Origin: Rhodanobacter glycinis
Lineage (GTDB): Bacteria; Pseudomonadota; Gammaproteobacteria; Xanthomonadales; Rhodanobacteraceae
NCBI RefSeq assembly: GCF_006438785.1
Contig: NZ_RCZB01000003.1
Coordinates: 526,964 to 590,963 of the forward strand
DNA: 64,000 nucleotides
Direction: 5' to 3'
In this document: positions 44,193 to 53,203 of the stretch, piece by piece
How positions within the stretch are numbered: the first letter of the stretch is position 1
Layout: the number at the start of each line of letters is the position of its first letter
Notes under the pieces: model-generated
Database searches by the model: none
What the model was told of the DNA's origin: nothing
What the model saw: the letters and a program-made list of their open reading frames with translations, nothing else
Made by a program: the position numbers and the translations under genes

Positions 44193-45425
44193 ATGGACAT
44201 TCTTCCGATCCTTTCCACGCTGCGCCGGCACAAGCTCACGTCCTGGCTGCTGATCCTGGAAATCGCGCTGACCTGCGCCATCGTCTGCAATGCGGTGTTT
44301 CTGATTGGTCAGCGTCTGCAGCGCATGGACATGCCCAGCGGCGTGGCCGAGCACGAGTTGCTGCAGATCCAGGTTGCCGATGTGACCGCGCCATCCAATC
44401 CATACGCCCGCATGGCGGAGGACGTGGCGGTGCTCAGGCAGGTGCCGGGGGTGATCTCGGTGGCTTCCTCCAACCAGGTACCGTTCGGCACTTCGTCGTC
44501 GAACGGCAACATCCGGCTCGACCCGGCGCAGCCCGAGCGCACACTCTTCGCCACCACCTACTTCGGCGAAAACCTGGTGCAGACGCTGGGCACACGGCTG
44601 GTGTCCGGGCGCGACCTGAAGCCTGATGATTTCGTCGACGTGGAGACAGCGATGAAGGGGCTCGGCAACGGCGACAGCAAGAGCCTGCCGCACGTGACCT
44701 TGATCACTCGGACCCTCGCCGAGCGCTTATGGCCGGGACAGAACCCGCTGGGTCGTGTCATCTACCTCACTCCCGTGGTGGGCCTGCGCGTGGTCGGCGT
44801 GGTGGACAGCCTGGTGCGACCGAATGCCTACGACAAGGCCAAGGCGCAGTACACCATGGTGGTGCCGATACGCATGGGAGCGAACAAAGACCAGAGCTAC
44901 CTGATCCGCACCCGCCCGGAAGATCGCGCGAGCGTCATGGCCGCCGTGCTGGTTGCGCTGAAGAAGGCCGATCCGCAGCGCGGGGTCACCACCAAGCGCA
45001 GCTTCGATGACGTGCGCCGGAAGTTTTTTCAGGACGACCGCGCGATGGCCGGCATGCTGGTCGGCGTGATCGCAGCATTGCTGATCGTCACTGCGCTGGG
45101 CATCGTCGGCCTGGCCAGCTTCTGGGTAGCGCAGCGCCGCCGCACCATCGGCGTGCGTCGCGCGCTCGGTGCCACCCGCCGCGACATCCTCAACTACTTC
45201 CAGACCGAGAACTTCCTGCTCGCCACCATCGGCATCGCGCTCGGCATGCTGCTGGCCTACGGCATCAACCTGTTCCTGATGCTGCACTACGAATTGCCCA
45301 GACTTCCAGCCGTCTATTTCCCGGTCGGCGCGATCTCGCTGTGGCTGATCGGGCAGCTGGCAGTGCTAGGCCCTGCGCTGCGCGCCGCGGCGGTGCCGCC
45401 GGTGGTGGCGACGAGGTCGGTGTGA
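44193..45425 (+). CDS. FtsX-type ABC permease B4 (second of pair 4)
   Basis: This 410-residue permease starts at the ATG at 44193 (MDILPILSTLRRHKLTSWLL) with AGGTGAGC upstream; a GTG at 44187 is also in frame. The first helix is LILEIALTCAIVCNAVFLIG. The periplasmic domain includes a LGTRLVSGRDLKPDDFVDVE segment. The coupling region reads AQRRRTIGVRRALGATRRDI and the end is PPVVATRSV, the form shared by B4-B7. It follows A4 by seven bases. Confidence 0.9.
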   Translation: MDILPILSTLRRHKLTSWLLILEIALTCAIVCNAVFLIGQRLQRMDMPSGVAEHELLQIQVADVTAPSNPYARMAEDVAVLRQVPGVISVASSNQVPFGTSSSNGNIRLDPAQPERTLFATTYFGENLVQTLGTRLVSGRDLKPDDFVDVETAMKGLGNGDSKSLPHVTLITRTLAERLWPGQNPLGRVIYLTPVVGLRVVGVVDSLVRPNAYDKAKAQYTMVVPIRMGANKDQSYLIRTRPEDRASVMAAVLVALKKADPQRGVTTKRSFDDVRRKFFQDDRAMAGMLVGVIAALLIVTALGIVGLASFWVAQRRRTIGVRRALGATRRDILNYFQTENFLLATIGIALGMLLAYGINLFLMLHYELPRLPAVYFPVGAISLWLIGQLAVLGPALRAAAVPPVVATRSV

Positions 45426-45451
45426 TGCAACCCATGATTGGAGTCTGACGG

Positions 45452-46756
45452 ATGTTTGCCTATTACCTCGACCTGGCCTTGCGCAGTCTCAGGCGCAACA
45501 AGGTCCTCACCACGCTGATGGTGCTGGCGCTCGCGCTGGGCATCGGCGCCACGATCACCACGCTGACCGTGCTACGGCTGCTCTCCGGCGATCCGCTGCC
45601 ACAAAAGAGCGCGCAGCTGTTCTACCCGCAACTCGATCCGAATGAGAAGGACGGCTACATCGCCGGACAGACCGAGCCGGCGCCGACGATGACCTATGTC
45701 GATGCGATGAACCTGTTGCACGCGCACCGCGCCACCCGCCAGGTGGCGATGGCGCTGAGCCAGGCGAAGGTTCTGCCGCAGCAGGGTGGCGACCATCCGT
45801 TCTTCAGCGACGCGGTGATGACCACGGCGGATTTCTTTGCGATGTTCGATGCTCCGTTCCAGTACGGCAACGGATGGGCCGCCGCGGACGACGACAGCGG
45901 CGCGCAACTGGTGGTGATCGCCGGCTTCCTCAATGACAAGCTGTTCGGTGGTGCCAACAGCGTGGGCAAGACCATTCGCCTGAACGATCGTGACTTCCGC
46001 ATCGTGGGCGTGCTGAAACCGTGGGCGCCGCAGCCGCGCTTCTACGCGCAGGACCTGGGCGGCCGCAGTTACGGCGACGGCGATGCGGTGTTCCTGCCGT
46101 TGCGGACTGCGCGCGCGGTCGACATGGGCCCGCAGGACACCGAATGCTACGCGGCCGTCACCGACATCAAGCACCTGGAAACGGCACCCTGCATGTGGCT
46201 CGGTGTCTGGGTGGAGCTGGTCGATGACGCCGCCGTGGCCGGCTACAAATCCTTCCTGTCCAGCTACGCGCAGCAGCAGATCGCGCAGGGCCGCTTCCAG
46301 CGACCCGAGACGGCGCTGCTCGATCTGATGGGATGGCTGCGCGACCAGCAGGTGGTGCCCGACGATGTGCGCCTGCAGGCCGGGCTGGCATTCGGCTTCC
46401 TGCTGATCTGCGTGGTCAACACGGTCGGCCTGCTGCTGGCCAAATGCCTGCGCCGCTCGCAGGAGATCGGCGTGCGTCGTGCGCTGGGCGCCACCCGGCG
46501 CGAGATCTTCACCCAGTTCATGGTCGAGGCGGCCATCGTCGGCATGGCCGGCGGCGTGCTGGGCCTGCTGTTCGCCGAGCTCGGCCTGTTGGGCATCCGT
46601 CACCAGCCGGCGGAATACGCCAGCCTCGCCCATCTCGATCTGGGCATGTTCCTTTTCACCTTCGTCGTCGCCCTGGGCGCCAGCCTGATCGCCGGCATCC
46701 TGCCGGCCTGGCGCGCGTGCGTGCTGGCGCCGGCCCCGCAACTGAAAGCTGCCTGA
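45452..46756 (+). CDS. FtsX-type ABC permease A5 (first of pair 5)
   Basis: This 434-residue permease starts MFAYYLDLALRSLRRNKVLT. The first helix is TLMVLALALGIGATITTLTV. Periplasmic motifs are FLNDKLFGGANSVGKTIRLN and KPWAPQPRFYAQD; cysteines occur at DTECYAA and APCMW. C-terminal block: RLQAGLAFGFLLICVVNTVG, RRSQEIGVRRALGATRREIF, ending APAPQLKAA. Its leader (ATTGGAG...TG before the ATG) is nearly the same as that of A6, and no hairpin separates it from B4 (26-base gap). Confidence 0.9.
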   Translation: MFAYYLDLALRSLRRNKVLTTLMVLALALGIGATITTLTVLRLLSGDPLPQKSAQLFYPQLDPNEKDGYIAGQTEPAPTMTYVDAMNLLHAHRATRQVAMALSQAKVLPQQGGDHPFFSDAVMTTADFFAMFDAPFQYGNGWAAADDDSGAQLVVIAGFLNDKLFGGANSVGKTIRLNDRDFRIVGVLKPWAPQPRFYAQDLGGRSYGDGDAVFLPLRTARAVDMGPQDTECYAAVTDIKHLETAPCMWLGVWVELVDDAAVAGYKSFLSSYAQQQIAQGRFQRPETALLDLMGWLRDQQVVPDDVRLQAGLAFGFLLICVVNTVGLLLAKCLRRSQEIGVRRALGATRREIFTQFMVEAAIVGMAGGVLGLLFAELGLLGIRHQPAEYASLAHLDLGMFLFTFVVALGASLIAGILPAWRACVLAPAPQLKAA

Positions 46757-46763
46757 GGTGGCC

Positions 46764-47993
46764 ATGGAAATCCGTCCCATCTTCGCCAGCCTGCGCAAGC
46801 ATCGCATTCCCGCCTGCCTGATCGTGCTGGAGATCGCGCTGGCCTGCGCGGTGCTGTGCAACGCCGTGTTCATGATCAGCCAGCGCGTGTCCGACATCCA
46901 TCTCGGCAATGCGATCGACGAGCAGGGCACCGCCACGGTGGTCCTTCGCGGCACCGACGACAAGCTGGTCGGCAGCGACATTCCGCGCAACCTTGCCGCG
47001 CTGCGTGGCATCGCCGGCGTGCAGGCGGTGGCGGTGACCAGCACGCTGCCGCTCAGCCACAACAACTGGGGCTGGAGTTTCGGCCTCGATCCCGACGCCA
47101 CTATCAGCGACCAGAAGAGCCACAACGTCTCGCTGTACTTCGTCGGTGAGGGTGCCGACCAGGCGCTGGGCTTGCGCCTGCTGCAGGGGCGTTTCTTCAA
47201 CGGCGATGAATACGCCGGCAGCAAGTTCGACACGGCGCCGTTGCCGGAAACCCACGTGGTCGTGATCACCCAGAGCCTGGCCAAGAAGCTGTGGCCGGGG
47301 CAGTCGGCGCTGGGCAAGACGCTGTATTCGATGCCGCACTACTACGCCGTGATCGGCGTGGTGGCCGACGTGCTGCGCCCGGCGATCGGCACCCACTCCG
47401 GGCCGTACACCTACGACAGCACGTATTACCCGATCAGCGCCGGCGGCTCCAAGGGCGTGCTGGCCTACTATGTGATCCGCAGCGCGCCGCAGGATCGCGA
47501 GCGCATCCTGCGCGAGGCCGAGCAGAAGCTGGCCAGTCTCAATCCTGGCGCAGTCACCAAGGCCCAGACCTACAGCGACATCCGCGAGAAGTACTTCGCC
47601 GACATGAGCAGCATGGCCTGGATGCTGGTGCTGGTGTGCGTGGTGATGCTGGCGGTGACGGCCTTCGGCATCGTCGGCCTGACCAGCTTCTGGGTCGGCC
47701 AGCGACGCCGACAGATCGGCATCCGCCGTGCGGTGGGCGCCACGCGCGGACACATCATGCAGTACTTCCAGACCGAGAACCTGCTGCTGACCAGCGTCGG
47801 CGTGGTCGTTGGCATGGCGCTGGCCTTCGGCATCAATCTTTATCTGATGCAGCACTACGAAATGTCGCGCATGCCCTGGTACTACCTGCCGGGCGGTGCG
47901 CTGGCGCTATGGCTGCTGGGCCAGGCGTCGGTATTCGGGCCGGCGCAGAAAGCGGCCTCCGTACCACCGGTGGTGGCGACGAGGTCGGTGTGA
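46764..47993 (+). CDS. FtsX-type ABC permease B5 (second of pair 5)
   Basis: This 409-residue permease starts MEIRPIFASLRKHRIPACLI. The first helix is VLEIALACAVLCNAVFMISQ. The periplasmic domain has a LGLRLLQGRFFNGDEYAGSK segment and SLAKKLWPGQSALGKTLYSM. The coupling region reads GQRRRQIGIRRAVGATRGHI, with RRAVG in place of the RRALG found in every other member. It ends PPVVATRSV. It lies 7 bases after A5, with an alternative in-frame GTG at 46758. Confidence 0.9.
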   Translation: MEIRPIFASLRKHRIPACLIVLEIALACAVLCNAVFMISQRVSDIHLGNAIDEQGTATVVLRGTDDKLVGSDIPRNLAALRGIAGVQAVAVTSTLPLSHNNWGWSFGLDPDATISDQKSHNVSLYFVGEGADQALGLRLLQGRFFNGDEYAGSKFDTAPLPETHVVVITQSLAKKLWPGQSALGKTLYSMPHYYAVIGVVADVLRPAIGTHSGPYTYDSTYYPISAGGSKGVLAYYVIRSAPQDRERILREAEQKLASLNPGAVTKAQTYSDIREKYFADMSSMAWMLVLVCVVMLAVTAFGIVGLTSFWVGQRRRQIGIRRAVGATRGHIMQYFQTENLLLTSVGVVVGMALAFGINLYLMQHYEMSRMPWYYLPGGALALWLLGQASVFGPAQKAASVPPVVATRSV

Positions 47994-48020
47994 TGCAAAT
48001 CGTTATTGGAGCCTGAAAAA

Positions 48021-49322
48021 ATGTTTGCCTATTACCTCGACCTGGCCTTGCGCAGCCTCAAGCGCAACAAGGTACTCACCGCGCTGATGGTGCTAGCCAT
48101 TGCCGTAGGCATCGGCGCCAGCATGACCACGCTGACGGTGGTGCACCTGTTGTCCGGCGACCCGATACCCGGCAAGAGCGGCGTGCTGTTTTTCCCGCAG
48201 GTCGATCCGGAGAATCCCGCCAGGGCGGACCACACTGAACCCTATCCCGCCATGGACTATCGCTCGGCGACGGACCTGTGGAACGCGCACCGCGCCGACC
48301 GTCAGGCTCTCGTCACCAGCAGTCCCGTGAAAGTGCGGGCGCCGGAAACGGGGCGCCCGCCGCTGATCCTGAGCATGCTTTCCACGACTGCGGATTTCTT
48401 CCCGATGTTCGAGGTGCCGTTCCAGTACGGCTCCGGCTGGAGTGCTCAGGACGATGCGAGCCACGCTCGCGTGGCCGTGATCTCGGCCGATCTGAACGCC
48501 AAGCTGTTCGGCGGCGCCAACAGCGTCGGCCGCAGCCTGCGGGTGCGCGACACCGACGTGCGCATTGTCGGCGTGCTCAAGCCGTGGCGGCCCACACCGC
48601 TGTTCTACGACCCGTGGAGCCAGAACTTCAGCAAGACGGAAGACGTATTCGCGCCTTTCGCCAGCAGTATGGAAATCAACGAGGGCAACTTCCAGGCCTA
48701 TACCTGCTGGCATGTGCCGGACGACACGCACCATCTGCAGAACTCGGATTGCGTGTGGGTATGGCTGTGGGTGGAACTGGACAGCCCAGCGAAGGCCAAC
48801 TCCTACGCGCGCTTCGTGACCGATTACGCGGAGCAGCAGAAGGCGATGGGGCGTTTTGCGATAGGCAAGGAGCACGTCCGGGTGCGCGATGTGATGACGA
48901 TGCTGACTGCCCGCGGCATGGTGCCGGACGACGTGCGCCTGCAGGCGTGGCTGGCATCCGCATTTCTCGCCATCTGCCTGTTCAACGCGGTGGGTCTGCT
49001 GCTGGCGAAATTCCTGCGCCGAAGCGGCGAGATCGGCGTGCGCCGCGCGCTTGGTGCAAGCCGCCGCGCGATTTTCTCGCAGTGTCTGGTCGAAGCTGGC
49101 GTGATCGGTCTGCTGGGTGGCTTCTTCGGCTGGCTGCTGACCCTGACCGGCTTGTGGCTGGTGCGTCAGCAGCCGGTGGATTACGCGCATCTCGCGCATG
49201 TGGATACCGTCATGTTCCTAACTACGTTTGTGACGGCGGTCGCGACCAGCCTGCTGGCCGGGCTGATCCCCGCGTTGCGGGCCAGTCGCGTGGTTCCCGC
49301 CTGGCAACTCAAGGCGCTGTGA
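48021..49322 (+). CDS. FtsX-type ABC permease A6 (first of pair 6)
   Basis: This 433-residue permease starts at the ATG at 48021 (MFAYYLDLALRSLKRNKVLT). The first helix is ALMVLAIAVGIGASMTTLTV. Periplasmic motifs: TTADFFPMFEVPFQYGSGWS, DLNAKLFGGANSVGRSLRVR and cysteines at AYTCWHV and NSDCVW. The helices near the end read LASAFLAICLFNAVGLLLAK, with RRSGEIGVRRALGASRRAIF as coupling stretch; the end is PAWQLKAL. The N replaced by F in LFNAVG is unique to this copy. No hairpin separates it from B5. Confidence 0.9.
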   Translation: MFAYYLDLALRSLKRNKVLTALMVLAIAVGIGASMTTLTVVHLLSGDPIPGKSGVLFFPQVDPENPARADHTEPYPAMDYRSATDLWNAHRADRQALVTSSPVKVRAPETGRPPLILSMLSTTADFFPMFEVPFQYGSGWSAQDDASHARVAVISADLNAKLFGGANSVGRSLRVRDTDVRIVGVLKPWRPTPLFYDPWSQNFSKTEDVFAPFASSMEINEGNFQAYTCWHVPDDTHHLQNSDCVWVWLWVELDSPAKANSYARFVTDYAEQQKAMGRFAIGKEHVRVRDVMTMLTARGMVPDDVRLQAWLASAFLAICLFNAVGLLLAKFLRRSGEIGVRRALGASRRAIFSQCLVEAGVIGLLGGFFGWLLTLTGLWLVRQQPVDYAHLAHVDTVMFLTTFVTAVATSLLAGLIPALRASRVVPAWQLKAL

Positions 49323-49333
49323 GGAGAACGCAT

Positions 49334-50551
49334 ATGCAGATTCGACCCATACTCGCCGCCCTGCGCCGCCACCGGCTTGCCACGTTGCTGATCGCGATGG
49401 AGGTCGCGTTGGCCTGCGCAGTGCTGTGCAACGCCTGCTTCTTGGTGGCCCAGCGCTGGAAGTTGATCCAGACGCAGAGTGGCGTCGACGAAAACTCGCT
49501 GGCCGTATTGACTGTAAATGGCTTCGAGCCGACCCAGGCCGCGGATGTCAACGCCCGCATGCTGGCTGGCCTGCGTGCGATACCAGGCATGCAAGCGGTC
49601 ACCCTGATCAGCCAGGTGCCGTTCGGACCGCAAGCAGGCGCTGCGGGCATTTCGCGCGATGCCGACAGTTTCAAGAACACGATTGGTATCGTGGATTTCG
49701 TGCTGGCCGAGCCGGGTACGTTCCAGGTCTTGGGCCTGAAACTGGTCGAGGGCCGCATGCCGCAGGCGGACGATTATCGTCCCGCCACCAATTTCGCTCC
49801 CATGGACGCGCAGGTGCTGGTGAGCCGCGCGCTGGCAGAACACGCCTGGCCGGGAGAAAGCCCGATCGGCAAGGAATTCTGGTGCGACAAGCTTCACTTC
49901 CGCGTGATGGGCGTGGTCGACCATTTTGCGCGTGCGCATCCGCGCGAATGGGGCGCGCAGGCGGCGGAGTGGACGGTGTTCACCCCGACGCTGCCCGGAG
50001 GTTCACTGGCCGGCACGTATCTGCTGCGGGCCAGTCCGGCCGATCTGCCGCGCGTGCTGCGCACCGCGCGCGATGCCGTGGCGAAGATCGCGCCGGACGT
50101 GGTGCTCGATCAGGAAAACAGCCAGACCATCACCGATCTGCGCACGGACTACTTCAAGTCCGACCGCATCATGATCGACCTGCTGATCGGCGTGATCGTC
50201 ACCATGCTTGGCGTCACCGCGCTGGGCATCGTCGGCCTGGCCAGTTTCTGGGTGCAGCAGAGACGCCGGCAGATCGGCGTGCGGCGTGCGCTGGGCGCCA
50301 CCCGCGGCGACATCCTGCGCTATTTCCAGACCGAGAATTTTCTGATCGTCACCGGCGGCATCCTGCTCGGCATGCTGCTGGCATTCGCGTTGAACCTGGC
50401 GCTGATGACGCACTACGAGCTGCCGCGCCTGCCGCTGTACTACCTGCCGATCGGCGCGCTGGTGCTGTGGGGTCTGGGCCAGCTGGCGGTGCTCGGCCCC
50501 GCGCTGCGCGCGGCCGCAGTGCCGCCGGTGGTGGCGACACGGTCGGTGTGA
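49334..50551 (+). CDS. FtsX-type ABC permease B6 (second of pair 6)
   Basis: This 405-residue permease is the shortest B member. It starts MQIRPILAALRRHRLATLLI with GAGGAGAACG upstream. The first helix is AMEVALACAVLCNACFLVAQ, sharing ALACAVLCNA with B5. The periplasmic domain has a LGLKLVEGRMPQADDYRPAT segment and ALAEHAWPGESPIGKEFWCD. The coupling region reads QQRRRQIGVRRALGATRGDI, then LRYFQTENFLIVTGGILLGM, which is nearly identical to B7; the end is PPVVATRSV. Confidence 0.9.
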   Translation: MQIRPILAALRRHRLATLLIAMEVALACAVLCNACFLVAQRWKLIQTQSGVDENSLAVLTVNGFEPTQAADVNARMLAGLRAIPGMQAVTLISQVPFGPQAGAAGISRDADSFKNTIGIVDFVLAEPGTFQVLGLKLVEGRMPQADDYRPATNFAPMDAQVLVSRALAEHAWPGESPIGKEFWCDKLHFRVMGVVDHFARAHPREWGAQAAEWTVFTPTLPGGSLAGTYLLRASPADLPRVLRTARDAVAKIAPDVVLDQENSQTITDLRTDYFKSDRIMIDLLIGVIVTMLGVTALGIVGLASFWVQQRRRQIGVRRALGATRGDILRYFQTENFLIVTGGILLGMLLAFALNLALMTHYELPRLPLYYLPIGALVLWGLGQLAVLGPALRAAAVPPVVATRSV

Positions 50552-50561
50552 TTGCTTGAAG

Positions 50562-50591
50562 CCCTCTCCCTCGACGTTGCCGGGGAGAGGG
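50562..50591. repeat. Hairpin between permease pairs 6 and 7
   Basis: CCCTCTCCC and GGGAGAGGG form a 9-bp stem around a 12-base loop between B6 and A7. Confidence 0.7.
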
Positions 50592-50618
50592 AGTTTGAAG
50601 CTCAATGGAGTACACGGA

Positions 50619-51932
50619 ATGTTCGGTTATTACCTCGACATCGCACTGCGCAGCCTCAGGCGCAACCCGGTGCTCACCGCACTGATGGTGCTGGCGATCG
50701 GTCTGGGCATTGGCGCCAGCATGACGATGATCACCGTGCTGCACGTGATGACGGACGATCCCATGCCGAGGCGCAGTGGACAGTTGTTCTATCCGCATTT
50801 GAATCCGCTGCCGCTGGATTACAGGCAGAGTGGCGATGGCCCCGATCCCAGTGACAACCTTACTTGGCCGGACGCGGTGGCCTTGCTTAAGGCGCACCGG
50901 GCGGAAAGGCAGGCGGCGATGGCCGGCGCAGAGCTGTTGTTGCGCCCGGGGCGACCGGGTACGCGGCCGTTCAATATCCACGGCCGTTATGCCACGGCGG
51001 ATTTCTTTGCGATGTTCGGGGTGCAGTTCGCGCAAGGTCAGGGCTGGACCGCGGCGGACGATGATGCGCGCGCACACGTGGTGGTGCTCGGCAACACGCT
51101 CAGTCGCAAGCTGTTCGGCGGCGCCGACGGTATCGGTCAGAGCGTGCGGCTGGGCGAGCATGATTTCCGCGTGGTCGGCGTGGTCGGCGACTGGCAGCCA
51201 CAGCCGGTGTTCTACACCGACGCTGCGGCCAACCGCTTCGGCGAGGCCGACCAGTTCTTCCTGCCGCTGTCCACGGCGGTGGACCTGAAGCTGGATGTGA
51301 ACGGCAATTTCAGCAGCTGGGGCGAGGACCAGGCCGACACCCGGATGGTCAGCGCCAGCACGACCTGGCTGCAATTCTGGGTGCAGTTGCGGGATCCGGC
51401 GCAGGTCGCGGCCTATCACCAGTTCATGGTCGATTATTCTGCGCAGCAGAATGCGCTGGGCCGTTTCCAGCGGCCGCCGACCGATGCGAAACTCTATGGC
51501 CTGATGGCATGGCTCGGGCATCAGGATCTGGTGCCGAACGACGTGCGCCTGCAGCTGTGGCTGGCGCTGGGCTTTCTGCTGGTGTGCATGACCAACATCG
51601 TGGCGCTGCTGCTGGCTAAGTTCCTGCGCCGCAGCGGCGAGATCAGCGTGCGCCGTGCACTGGGCGCGCGGCGGCGCGATATCTTCCTGCAGCTGGGCAT
51701 CGAGTCGGCGGTCATCGGCTTGGCGGGTGGAGTGCTCGGACTGCTGATCGCACAGCTTGGATTGTGGAGCGTGCGACATCGTCCCGACGATTACGCACAG
51801 CTGGCGCAGATGGACGTCTCCATGTTGCTCGGCACGTTCGTATTGGCGATTGCCGCCAGTGTGCTGGCCGGCCTGTTGCCGGCATGGCGCGCGTGCCGCG
51901 TGGCCCCGGCGCTGCAACTGAAGACCCTGTGA
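50619..51932 (+). CDS. FtsX-type ABC permease A7 (first of pair 7)
   Basis: This 437-residue permease starts MFGYYLDIALRSLRRNPVLT. The first helix is ALMVLAIGLGIGASMTMITV. Periplasmic motifs: TADFFAMFGVQFAQGQGWTA, TLSRKLFGGADGIGQSVRLG (a diverged GANSVGR) and DWQPQPVFYTDA. The Cys pair present in A1-A6 is missing: the corresponding region reads NFSSWGEDQADTR and ASTTWLQFW. C-terminal block: LVCMTNIVALLLAKFLRR, SGEISVRRALGARRRDIF (ISVRR instead of IGVRR), ending PALQLKTL. It is the most diverged A member. Confidence 0.9.
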   Translation: MFGYYLDIALRSLRRNPVLTALMVLAIGLGIGASMTMITVLHVMTDDPMPRRSGQLFYPHLNPLPLDYRQSGDGPDPSDNLTWPDAVALLKAHRAERQAAMAGAELLLRPGRPGTRPFNIHGRYATADFFAMFGVQFAQGQGWTAADDDARAHVVVLGNTLSRKLFGGADGIGQSVRLGEHDFRVVGVVGDWQPQPVFYTDAAANRFGEADQFFLPLSTAVDLKLDVNGNFSSWGEDQADTRMVSASTTWLQFWVQLRDPAQVAAYHQFMVDYSAQQNALGRFQRPPTDAKLYGLMAWLGHQDLVPNDVRLQLWLALGFLLVCMTNIVALLLAKFLRRSGEISVRRALGARRRDIFLQLGIESAVIGLAGGVLGLLIAQLGLWSVRHRPDDYAQLAQMDVSMLLGTFVLAIAASVLAGLLPAWRACRVAPALQLKTL

Positions 51933-51949
51933 CGCGGACGGATAACGAC

Positions 51950-53203
51950 ATGCAACTGCGCCCGATTCTTTCCAGCCTGCGTCACCACAAGCTCACCGCA
52001 TTGCTGCTGATGCTGCAGGTGGCCCTCACCTGCGCCATCGTCTGCAACGTGGTGTTCATGATCGCCAACCGCGTGGGCCAGGTCACCCTGCCTAGCGGGC
52101 TGGCCGAGAGCGAGCTGTCGATGGTGCAGGTTATCGGTATCGACAAGAACGAAAACGCACAGGCGCGGCATGCTGCGGATCTTGCCGCACTGCGAGCGAT
52201 ACCCGGAGTGACTGCCGCAGTGGCGGTCGATTCGCTGCCGCTGAGCCGCAGCGATTCCAGCTATGGCACCTGTGACAGCCTGGAAACCTTCATCCGTGCC
52301 ATGGCCGCCCGGTCAATGGAAGACAACAGCGGCTGCGTGCAGCCGAGCGTCTACAGCGGTACGCCGGGCGAACTGGCAGCATTGGGCCTGAAGCTGGTCG
52401 GCGGGCGTGATTTCCTTGCAGACGAATATGCGCAGGCAGCTCCCGGCTGGACCGTGGCGAATGTGCCCAGTGCCATCATCAGTCGAGCGCTGGCCGAGCG
52501 GCTGTACCACGGACGGGATGCGCTGGGTCGCAGTCTCTACATGGGCGGTCGTCCGCCGATGCGGGTGGTCGGCGTTGTTGATACCTTGCTGCGTCCGCGC
52601 CTGCGCACGCCGGACGTCAACCAGTACAGCGTGCTGGTGCCGTCGGTGCCCGGCGATAACGAGGTGACCTACGTACTACGCAGTACGCCAAAGGATCGCG
52701 AGCGGGTGTTGGCTGCTGCCGCCAATGCATTGACTGGGCTCGATCCCGACCGCCTCATCCCACCCGACAGGATGCGCACTTATGCAGAGATGCGCGAGCA
52801 GTACTTCCGGCACGACACTACCATGATCAGCCTGCTGCTGGCATCGGCGCTCGGGCTGCTGTTCGTCACGGCGCTGGGTATTACCGGACTGGCGAATTTC
52901 TGGGTGCAGCAGCGTCGTCGCAGCATCGGCATTCGCCGCGCTATCGGTGCCAGCCGCGGTGACATCTTGCGCTACTTCCAGGCCGAGAACTTCCTGATCG
53001 TCGGCGGCGGCATCGTGCTGGGCATGCTGCTGGCGTTCGCATTGAACCTGATCCTCATGCAGCACTACGAATTGCCGCGACTGCCGCTGTACTACCTGCC
53101 GATCGGCGCACTGCTGCTGTGGGCGCTTGGTCAGCTGGCGGTGCTCGGCCCCGCGCTGCGCGCGGCGGCGGTACCGCCGGTGGTGGCGACGAGATCGGTA
53201 TGA
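51950..53203 (+). CDS. FtsX-type ABC permease B7 (second of pair 7)
   Basis: This 417-residue permease starts MQLRPILSSLRHHKLTALLL. The first helix is MLQVALTCAIVCNVVFMIAN. The periplasmic domain has a unique insertion around SSYGTCDSLETFIRAMAARS to NSGCVQ with two cysteines absent from other B members, plus LGLKLVGGRDFLADEYAQAA. The coupling region is QQRRRSIGIRRAIGASRGDI and the end is PPVVATRSV. Its stop overlaps a possible 35-codon frame (ATGA) that leads into the response regulator gene. Confidence 0.9.
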   Translation: MQLRPILSSLRHHKLTALLLMLQVALTCAIVCNVVFMIANRVGQVTLPSGLAESELSMVQVIGIDKNENAQARHAADLAALRAIPGVTAAVAVDSLPLSRSDSSYGTCDSLETFIRAMAARSMEDNSGCVQPSVYSGTPGELAALGLKLVGGRDFLADEYAQAAPGWTVANVPSAIISRALAERLYHGRDALGRSLYMGGRPPMRVVGVVDTLLRPRLRTPDVNQYSVLVPSVPGDNEVTYVLRSTPKDRERVLAAAANALTGLDPDRLIPPDRMRTYAEMREQYFRHDTTMISLLLASALGLLFVTALGITGLANFWVQQRRRSIGIRRAIGASRGDILRYFQAENFLIVGGGIVLGMLLAFALNLILMQHYELPRLPLYYLPIGALLLWALGQLAVLGPALRAAAVPPVVATRSV

